Position numbers and translations under genes: made by a program
Part shown: positions 58,053 to 64,000 of the stretch, in pieces
How the letters are laid out: every line of letters begins with the position of its first letter
How positions within the stretch are numbered: the first letter of the stretch is position 1
Notes under the pieces: model-generated
Database searches by the model: none
Told to the model about the DNA's origin: nothing
The model's input: the letters and a program-made list of their open reading frames with translations, nothing else
Assembly: GCF_963676815.1 (NCBI RefSeq)
Contig: NZ_OY781365.1
Span: forward strand, 4,436,501 to 4,500,500
Reading direction: 5' to 3'
Source: an uncultured Draconibacterium sp.
GTDB taxonomy: Bacteria > Bacteroidota > Bacteroidia > Bacteroidales > Prolixibacteraceae
DNA length: 64,000 nt

Positions 58053-60788
58053 ATGGATAAATTTTCGTCTGTGGGAAACCAGGAACTCGAGGCGATTGAG
58101 AACCTATACCAGTCTTATCTTGAAGATCCCGAATCGGTGGATAAGAGCTGGCAACAGTTTTTTTCGGGTTTTGAACTGGCCCGAAAACAATACCCTGAGA
58201 AACCGTCGGGGATAAAACTCGGCAATATCGATAAAGAATTTGCCATTTTAAATCTCATTCATGGCTATCGTCAGCGTGGACACCTGTTCACCAAAACCAA
58301 CCCTGTGCGTGCACGTCGTACGTACTCACCAACGCTAGATATCGAGAATTTCGGTTTGGAGAAAGCTGACCTGGAAAAAACATTTCAGGCCGGTAACGAA
58401 ATTGGAATTGGGGCAGCAAAACTAAAAGACATCATTGCGCACCTTGAGGCCACTTATTGCCGGTCGATTGGAGTTGAGTATGTTTACATGCGGCATCCTG
58501 AGGTAATACAATGGTTGCGCGAGCGAATGGAAAGTACCCAAAACTCGGAAGAATACACTGAAGAAAAGCGGAAACACTTTTTCTATCACTTAAAGCTGGC
58601 GGTTGGATTCGAAAATTTTATCCACAAAAAGTTTGTTGGGCAGAAACGTTTTTCGCTTGAAGGAGCGGAAGCGATAATTCCGGCACTAGATGCCGTTATA
58701 GAGCGTGGTGCTGAGCTGGGCATGGAAGAATTTATTTTGGGAATGGCCCACCGCGGACGTTTAAACATTTTGGCAAACATCCTGGAAAAGCCCTATCAGA
58801 ACATTTTTAAAGAGTTTTACGGAACCGAATACGAAGACGATATTGCACAAGGTGACGTAAAATACCACCTGGGTTACGAAAACGAAGTAGTAACCGACTT
58901 TGGCAAAAAAGTAAAATTGAAACTGGTTCCAAACCCATCACATTTAGAGACTGTTGCTCCGATTGTTGAGGGAATGGTTCGTTCGCAGATTGAATACGAA
59001 TACCAACGCGATTACGACAAGGCAGCGGCCATTATTATTCATGGCGATGCCGCAATTGCAACACAGGGCGTGGTTTACGAAACCGTGCAAATGGCGCAAT
59101 TGCCCGGATACAAAACCGGAGGAACCATACATTTGGTAATCAACAACCAGGTTGGATTTACAACGCCATATCTCGAGGCACGCTCGAGTACCTATTGTAC
59201 CGACGTGGCTAAAGTAACACGTTCACCCGTATTTCATGTAAATGGCGATGATGTTGAGGCTTTGGTGTGGACAATTAAACTGGCAATGGAATTCCGTCAG
59301 AAGTTTAATTCTGATGTGTTTATCGATATTCTGTGTTACCGTAAATACGGCCACAACGAAGGCGATGAGCCACGTTTTACACAGCCAATGCTGTATAAAG
59401 CCATTTCAAATCATAAAAATCCGCGCGATATTTATGCCGATCGACTGAATGAACTGGGAATTATGACCCACGAAGAATCGCGGGAAAAGGTTCGTGAGTT
59501 CGACCAGTTTCTGGAAGGTAAATACAAGGAATCAGAGAAGATTGAAAAGTTACAGATCCGTAAATTCCTTGTGAAGGAGTACGAACAATACGAAATGCCT
59601 TCGAAAGCCAACTTTAATGAGCAGGTTGAAACAGGCGTTGCAGAAGATACTATCAGAAATGTAGCAGAAAAGATTTACACCTTACCCAAAGATCTTCCAT
59701 TCTTTAAGAAAGTGAATCGAATAATCTCCGACCGGAAAATGATGATTCACGATAACCGTTTGGATTGGGCGATGGGAGAGTTGCTGGCTTACGGAACACT
59801 GGTTGCCGAAGGTCATCCTGTACGTTTAAGCGGACAGGATACTGAGCGCGGAACCTTCGCTCACCGTCATGCAGCTTTTGTAATAGAAGGTACCGAAGAC
59901 AAATATTTCCCGCTGAAACATGTTTCGGAAGACCAGGCGCGTTTTAAAGTTTACAATTCTCCATTGTCGGAATATGCCGTAATGGGATTTGAATACGGTT
60001 ATGCTTTGTCGGAACCAAACGGTCTGACTATTTGGGAAGCTCAGTTTGGCGATTTCCATAATGTTGCACAGGTGATTATCGATCAGTATATCACTTCGGC
60101 TTTCGAAAAGTGGGGATTGATGAATAACCTGACCTTGTTGTTGCCTCATGGTTTTGAGGGACAGGGACCGGAGCATTCATCGGCACGATTGGAGCGTTTC
60201 CTTGAACTTTCGGCAAATAACAACATTCAGGTGGTAATGCCAACCACACCGGCCAATATGTTCCACTTGTTGCGTCGTCAGGTGAAAATGAAAATGCGTT
60301 TGCCGCTTGTGGTGTTTACACCAAAAAGTTTGTTGCGTCACCCGATGGTGCATTCAACCATTGAAGAGCTGGCAGAAGGACATTTTAATGAAATTATCGA
60401 CGATTCGGTTGCAGAACCTGATTTGGTTGAAAAAGTAGTATTTGTTTCCGGACGTTTATATTACGATCTGGCAAAATACAAAACCGAGCACGGAATATCG
60501 AATACGGCAATCGTGCGTTTGGAGCAAATTTATCCGATTCCGAATAAGCAGATTAATGAAGTATTAAGCAAATATCCAAAATCTACGGAGTTGATTTGGG
60601 TACAGGATGAACCCGAAAATATGGGTGCCTGGCCGTTTATCAACCGTAAATTGGATAGTTTAGGATTTAATGTTGTTGCCCGTCCGGAAAGTGCCAGCCC
60701 TGCAGTTGGCTTGATGGATAAACACAAAAAAGGCCTCGACCAGATTCTGGAGTCAGTGTTTAAAGAAAAAGAAGTTGTAGCGTCATAA
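58053..60788 (+). CDS. sucA: 2-oxoglutarate dehydrogenase E1 component
   Basis: The thiamine-diphosphate enzyme that decarboxylates 2-oxoglutarate in the TCA cycle. The N-terminal LYQSYLEDPESVDKSWQQFF is the E2-contact segment. MAHRGRLNILANIL, HGDAAIATQGVVYETVQM (ThDP/Mg site) and the C-terminal HGFEGQGPEHSSARLERFLE are all intact. Length 911 is normal. It is followed 11 bases later by sucB. The organism thus has an oxidative branch of the TCA cycle. Confidence 0.96.
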   Translation: MDKFSSVGNQELEAIENLYQSYLEDPESVDKSWQQFFSGFELARKQYPEKPSGIKLGNIDKEFAILNLIHGYRQRGHLFTKTNPVRARRTYSPTLDIENFGLEKADLEKTFQAGNEIGIGAAKLKDIIAHLEATYCRSIGVEYVYMRHPEVIQWLRERMESTQNSEEYTEEKRKHFFYHLKLAVGFENFIHKKFVGQKRFSLEGAEAIIPALDAVIERGAELGMEEFILGMAHRGRLNILANILEKPYQNIFKEFYGTEYEDDIAQGDVKYHLGYENEVVTDFGKKVKLKLVPNPSHLETVAPIVEGMVRSQIEYEYQRDYDKAAAIIIHGDAAIATQGVVYETVQMAQLPGYKTGGTIHLVINNQVGFTTPYLEARSSTYCTDVAKVTRSPVFHVNGDDVEALVWTIKLAMEFRQKFNSDVFIDILCYRKYGHNEGDEPRFTQPMLYKAISNHKNPRDIYADRLNELGIMTHEESREKVREFDQFLEGKYKESEKIEKLQIRKFLVKEYEQYEMPSKANFNEQVETGVAEDTIRNVAEKIYTLPKDLPFFKKVNRIISDRKMMIHDNRLDWAMGELLAYGTLVAEGHPVRLSGQDTERGTFAHRHAAFVIEGTEDKYFPLKHVSEDQARFKVYNSPLSEYAVMGFEYGYALSEPNGLTIWEAQFGDFHNVAQVIIDQYITSAFEKWGLMNNLTLLLPHGFEGQGPEHSSARLERFLELSANNNIQVVMPTTPANMFHLLRRQVKMKMRLPLVVFTPKSLLRHPMVHSTIEELAEGHFNEIIDDSVAEPDLVEKVVFVSGRLYYDLAKYKTEHGISNTAIVRLEQIYPIPNKQINEVLSKYPKSTELIWVQDEPENMGAWPFINRKLDSLGFNVVARPESASPAVGLMDKHKKGLDQILESVFKEKEVVAS

Positions 60789-60799
60789 AAAACCAAAAT

Positions 60800-62044
60800 A
60801 TGATTATTGAAATCAAAGTTCCCAGTCCGGGAGAATCCATAACCGAAGTTGAAATTGGCAGTTGGCTTGTTGAAGACGGAGCCGTTGTTGCTAAAGATCA
60901 GGAAATAGCCGAAGTTGAATCGGACAAAGCCACACTGACCATAGTTGCCAGCGAAGGCGGAAAAATAGAGATAAAGGCAGAAGAAGGTGAAGCAGTAGAA
61001 GTTGGAGCTGTTGTTTGTACCATTGATACAAGCGTTGAGGCACCGGCTGCATCCGCCAAACCAAAAGAGGAAGAAAAAGCCGCTGAGGCAGAAGCACCAA
61101 AAGCCAAAGCCGCTGAAGAAAAACCGGCAGTGGAAGAATCAGCAGAGCACGATAAAGTAAAAGTTACATCGGTAGCTAAGGAAATGATGAAAGATCATGG
61201 ACTGTCGGTTGACGATGTGATTAACGGTCTGAAACGATTAGGCAAAAAAGAAGTGGAAGCAGTGGTAAATGCACCACAGGCAGCTGCTGCAGCTATTCCG
61301 CAAAAAGAAGCTACTCGCGACGAAGAGCGCCAGCGTATGTCGAGTCTTCGACGGAAGTTAAGTGCACGTCTTGTTTCGGTGAAAAACGAAACAGCAATGC
61401 TCACTACTTTTAATGAGATTGATATGAGCTACGTAATGGATATGCGTAAAAAGTATCAGCAGAAATTTGTGGATACACACGGATTCAAAGTGGGCTTTAT
61501 GTCGTTTTTTACAAAAGCTGTTGCAACGGCTATGGATTTCCATCCGATGGTGAATGCACAGATCGATGGAGATGAAATTGTAATGCCTCAGTTTGTTGAC
61601 GTGGGTATTGCAGTATCAACATCAAAAGGATTGATGGTGCCAATTGTGCGCAATGCCGAAAGTAAAACGATTCCTGCAATTGAGCTGGAAATTAAAGAGC
61701 TGGCAGCCAAAGCGCGTAACAAAAAGATTTCGGTTGAAGAGTTGCAAGGTGGAACATTTACCATTACCAATGGTGGCGTTTTTGGGTCGTTGCTGTCAAC
61801 ACCAATTCTGAATCCTCCACAATCGGGTATTTTAGGTATGCACAATATTGTTGAGCGTCCGGTGGCTGTTAACGGTCAGGTAGTTATTCGCCCGATGATG
61901 TATGTTGCCTTATCGTATGATCACCGCATTATCGACGGCAAAGACTCGGTAGGTTTCCTTGTAAAACTGAAAGAATTGCTCGAAAATCCGGAGCTGTTAT
62001 TCACCGGTGGTAAAGATGCCGGAGAACTGATGTTAGGAATATAA
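60800..62044 (+). CDS. sucB: Dihydrolipoyllysine-residue succinyltransferase (E2)
   Basis: Residues 1-77 are the lipoyl domain with the lipoylated K43 in VESDKATL. An Ala/Glu/Lys-rich linker follows (about 82-120), then a peripheral-subunit-binding segment (KVTSVAKEMMKDHGLSVDDV), and the catalytic domain with H375 and D379 in YDHRIIDGKD. Length 414 fits the succinyl rather than the acetyl type. It transfers succinyl to CoA. E3 (lpd) is not in the window. Confidence 0.96.
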   Translation: MIIEIKVPSPGESITEVEIGSWLVEDGAVVAKDQEIAEVESDKATLTIVASEGGKIEIKAEEGEAVEVGAVVCTIDTSVEAPAASAKPKEEEKAAEAEAPKAKAAEEKPAVEESAEHDKVKVTSVAKEMMKDHGLSVDDVINGLKRLGKKEVEAVVNAPQAAAAAIPQKEATRDEERQRMSSLRRKLSARLVSVKNETAMLTTFNEIDMSYVMDMRKKYQQKFVDTHGFKVGFMSFFTKAVATAMDFHPMVNAQIDGDEIVMPQFVDVGIAVSTSKGLMVPIVRNAESKTIPAIELEIKELAAKARNKKISVEELQGGTFTITNGGVFGSLLSTPILNPPQSGILGMHNIVERPVAVNGQVVIRPMMYVALSYDHRIIDGKDSVGFLVKLKELLENPELLFTGGKDAGELMLGI

Positions 62045-62062
62045 TTCTACATTCAATAATAG

Positions 62063-62100
62063 AAAAGGAGTCATTTGAAAAATCAGATGACTCCTTTTTT
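62063..62100 (+). terminator. Terminator of sucA-sucB
   Basis: A perfect 12-bp stem (AAAAGGAGTCAT with ATGACTCCTTTT, 12-base loop) followed by T residues, about 19 bases after the sucB stop. Confidence 0.85.
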
Positions 62101-62187
62101 GTCTTTAACCGTATTCTACAGTACTATTTTGTTTTACCCTTCTTTTTGTTGGTTATTGAATGTCGGGAAACGAGATGACCAACAGCA

Positions 62188-62619
62188 TTAATTCTGTGGA
62201 GGTCTTCCTTGTCCGCGCATTTGTCGTCTTTCTTCCTGCATAACCTGGTATTCTTCCCACTGTTCTTCCGAAAGAACTTCTTTCATTTTATTGTCTTGTT
62301 CTTCGCGTACTTTTTGCATTTGCTCGCGCATTCCTTCAAAACCGCCACCGCTGTTTTGCATTTCTTCGCGCATTGCAGCCATATTCTCAAAATTCTCTTC
62401 CATAATTTCGCGGATCTGATCCTCCTGATCGTCGCTTAAATCCAGTCTTTCATCCATGTCTGCAATCTGGCGATCTACCATAGCTTGCGGATCAAAGTTT
62501 CCGGGGCCATTACCGCCGCCACGGCCAAATGGTAGTTGTTGCGAGTTATTTCCCCCGTTGTTACACGAAATTAGCAGTGCACTTACCAGCACCATAACAA
62601 TAAATACTATTCTTTTCAT
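62188..62619 (-). CDS. Spy/LTXXQ-like periplasmic lipoprotein
   Basis: The 143-residue protein has a lipobox (SALLISC) and a helical body rich in Glu, Met, Gln and Arg: LDLSDDQEDQIREIMEENF resembles the LTxxQ motif (L-S/T-D-x-Q) of Spy/CpxP proteins, and LSEEQWEEYQ is a second copy. Spy-type proteins act as periplasmic chaperones or respond to envelope or metal stress. A Gly/Asn/Pro-rich segment follows the lipobox. It is monocistronic and converges on sucB. Confidence 0.8.
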   Translation of the reverse strand: MKRIVFIVMVLVSALLISCNNGGNNSQQLPFGRGGGNGPGNFDPQAMVDRQIADMDERLDLSDDQEDQIREIMEENFENMAAMREEMQNSGGGFEGMREQMQKVREEQDNKMKEVLSEEQWEEYQVMQEERRQMRGQGRPPQN

Positions 62620-62813
62620 CTTGGTTTTAATTAATGTTATTTCATTAGTCGTTTCATTTTCAAATCAGTTAGATGTATATTCTGAGAGAAAGTTTAAAAT
62701 GAACCGAATATATTTTCGGAACCGGTTGAGTAAGTCGGCCTGGCTTATCTTAATTGTTCAAAAAATCTCCTCATTTCTATCAGATATCATCAAAAGGCTG
62801 AATTAAAATGTAT

Positions 62814-62821
62814 TAACTTTG
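62814..62821 (+). promoter_or_regulatory. Candidate -7 box (TAACTTTG) of glyA
   Basis: Exact TAnnTTTG match 28 bases before the glyA ATG. Confidence 0.5.
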
Positions 62822-62849
62822 CGATTCATTAAATTAATTCAGTTACAAG

Positions 62850-64000
62850 ATGAAGAGAGATACTTTGGTTTTTGATATTATAAAGAAGGAACACGAACGT
62901 CAGTTGGGCGGAATAGAGCTTATTGCTTCAGAAAACTTTGTAAGTGAGCAGGTTATGGAGGCAATGGGTTCGGTGATGACTAACAAATACGCTGAAGGTT
63001 ATCCGGGAAAAAGATATTATGGTGGTTGTCAGTTTGTTGACATGACCGAGCAATTGGCCATCGACCGTATTAAAGAATTGTACGGTGCTGAGTGGGCCAA
63101 TGTTCAGCCACACTCGGGTGCACAGGCAAATGCTGCTGTGTTGAGTGTAATTCTTAAGCCGGGCGACACATTCCTAGGTCTCGACCTTTCGCATGGTGGT
63201 CACCTTTCGCATGGTTCGCATGTAAACTCATCGGGTATTCTTTACAATCCGGTTGCCTACAAGGTAAAAGAAGATACCGGAATGGTGGATTACGATGAAA
63301 TGGAAGCGCTGGCAATCGAGCATAAACCAAAGTTGATTATCGGTGGTGCATCGGCATACAGCCGCGAGTGGGATTACAAACGCATGCGCGAAATTGCTGA
63401 TAAAGTTGGTGCATTGTTTATGGTGGATATGGCTCACCCGGCAGGTTTAATTGCTGCTGGTTTGCTTGATAATCCTGTAAAATATGCTCACGTTGTAACT
63501 TCTACAACTCATAAAACACTTCGCGGACCTCGCGGTGGTATCATCCTGATTGGTGAAGATTTTGAAAACCCATGGGGTATTACAACTCCTAAAGGTGTGG
63601 TTCGTAAAATGTCTTCATTGTTGGATTCAGCTGTATTTCCGGGTCAGCAAGGTGGGCCGCTTGAGCATGTAATTGCTGCAAAAGCTGTTGCATTTGGCGA
63701 GGCATTGGAACCAGAATACAAAGAATACCAGGCGCAGGTGAAAAAGAATGCTGCTGTTATGGCACAGGCTTTTGTTGATCTGGGTTACAAAGTAATTTCG
63801 GGCGGAACCGATAACCACTCGATGTTGATCGACTTGCGTACCAAATACCCTGAGATCACAGGTAAACTGGTTGAAAATACTATCGTAAATGCAGAAATTA
63901 CCATTAACAAAAACATGGTACCTTTCGATAGCCGTTCTCCGTTCCAAACATCTGGTTTGCGTGTAGGTACACCAGCTATTACAACCCGTGGTGTAAAAGA
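62850..64000 (+). CDS. glyA: Serine hydroxymethyltransferase (3' end cut off)
   Basis: The PLP enzyme converts serine and tetrahydrofolate to glycine and methylene-tetrahydrofolate. The frame starts MKRDTLVFDIIKKEHERQ, keeps IELIASENFVSEQVMEAMG, and has the PLP lysine K222 in STTHKTLRGPRGG. About 383 codons are present and open to the end of the window; the family length is about 420-430, so about 40 residues are missing. The C-terminal TSGLRVGTPAITTRG motif is present. Confidence 0.96.
   Translation, partial: MKRDTLVFDIIKKEHERQLGGIELIASENFVSEQVMEAMGSVMTNKYAEGYPGKRYYGGCQFVDMTEQLAIDRIKELYGAEWANVQPHSGAQANAAVLSVILKPGDTFLGLDLSHGGHLSHGSHVNSSGILYNPVAYKVKEDTGMVDYDEMEALAIEHKPKLIIGGASAYSREWDYKRMREIADKVGALFMVDMAHPAGLIAAGLLDNPVKYAHVVTSTTHKTLRGPRGGIILIGEDFENPWGITTPKGVVRKMSSLLDSAVFPGQQGGPLEHVIAAKAVAFGEALEPEYKEYQAQVKKNAAVMAQAFVDLGYKVISGGTDNHSMLIDLRTKYPEITGKLVENTIVNAEITINKNMVPFDSRSPFQTSGLRVGTPAITTRGVK

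Noticed and set aside
62699..62806. 35-codon plus-strand frame upstream of glyA
   Set aside because: Too short, no membrane or signal feature, and it lies in the promoter region of glyA.
1..64000. tRNA, rRNA, CRISPR arrays, IS elements, prophage or attachment sites
   Set aside because: I looked for cloverleaf-type T-arm words, regularly spaced repeats, transposase or integrase motifs and found none.

Overview
This window is a chromosomal stretch from a member of the Bacteroidota. It is most likely a marine or sediment member of the Bacteroidales/Marinilabiliales group, near Prolixibacteraceae; that finer placement is inference from gene style, not from a marker search. The reasons are: promoters of the TAnnTTTG (-7) type, a giant secreted protein with a type IX secretion C-terminal domain, many lipoproteins with very short lipoboxes, DUF4293, BatA-type and WbqC proteins, LepB beside DapB, and secreted GH20 and GH53 enzymes. 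The DNA is A+T-rich, coding density is high and genes lie in short operons. I found no tRNA, rRNA, CRISPR array, insertion sequence or phage gene. The first and last genes (an rRNA methyltransferase and glyA) are cut by the window ends.

Layout. 0-5 kb: rRNA methyltransferase, an orphan assimilatory APS reductase (cysH), a glycine-rich lipoprotein, and a porin plus FMN-binding protein operon with a cluster of dyad repeats upstream. 5-8.6 kb: a minus-strand unit of two small membrane proteins, a TlpA-like lipoprotein, and a Cys-rich/carboxypeptidase-regulatory/kelch protein that is split by an apparent one-base frameshift. 8.9-18.4 kb: acyltransferase, membrane LytTR regulator, phospholipase A, a tightly packed operon (galactanase GH53, VOC protein, pentapeptide-repeat protein, TRIC channel), a Gre-like factor, a PAS histidine kinase with four clustered cysteines, an acetate transporter and a polysaccharide deacetylase. 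18.4-22.2 kb: three-gene transhydrogenase (pntAA-pntAB-pntB) and a DUF4395 protein. 22.4-29.5 kb: beta-hexosaminidase, the selenium operon mnmH-selD-VF530, transaldolase and an ArgE-type M20 hydrolase. 29.8-34.5 kb: a 1580-residue DUF11/T9SS surface protein with three tandem cysteine-rich repeats. 34.6-41.5 kb: Ste24-like protease, a YedF-like DsrE-fold protein, CinA, AsmA and an SDR enzyme. 41.7-45 kb: ahpC-ahpF with divergent oxyR. 45-58 kb: ornithine aminotransferase, BatA protein, isoaspartyl peptidase, CarH-like MerR regulator, small membrane and outer-membrane proteins, WbqC, LapA-like, lepB, dapB, HAD phosphatase, sugar-phosphate nucleotidyltransferase and DUF4293. 58-64 kb: sucA-sucB, a Spy-like lipoprotein and glyA.

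How the genes fit together. The peroxide block is a complete sensor/effector unit: OxyR keeps both redox cysteines, and a palindrome in the divergent intergenic region overlaps the -33 regions of both promoters. The selenium genes point to selenium use for tRNA 2-selenouridine: SelD makes selenophosphate and MnmH uses it; no selA or selB is present here. Pnt, SucAB, GlyA, DapB and the ArgE/ornithine aminotransferase genes are core metabolism. GH53, GH20, the deacetylase and the large T9SS protein are the outward-facing, polymer-related part. The items most worth a second look are the frameshifted Cys-rich/kelch protein and its neighbours, the tandem CC repeats of the T9SS protein, the CarH-like regulator, the cysteine-rich PAS kinase, the porin/FMN-binding pair with its dyad cluster, and a family of degenerate repeats in several gene-end intergenic gaps.
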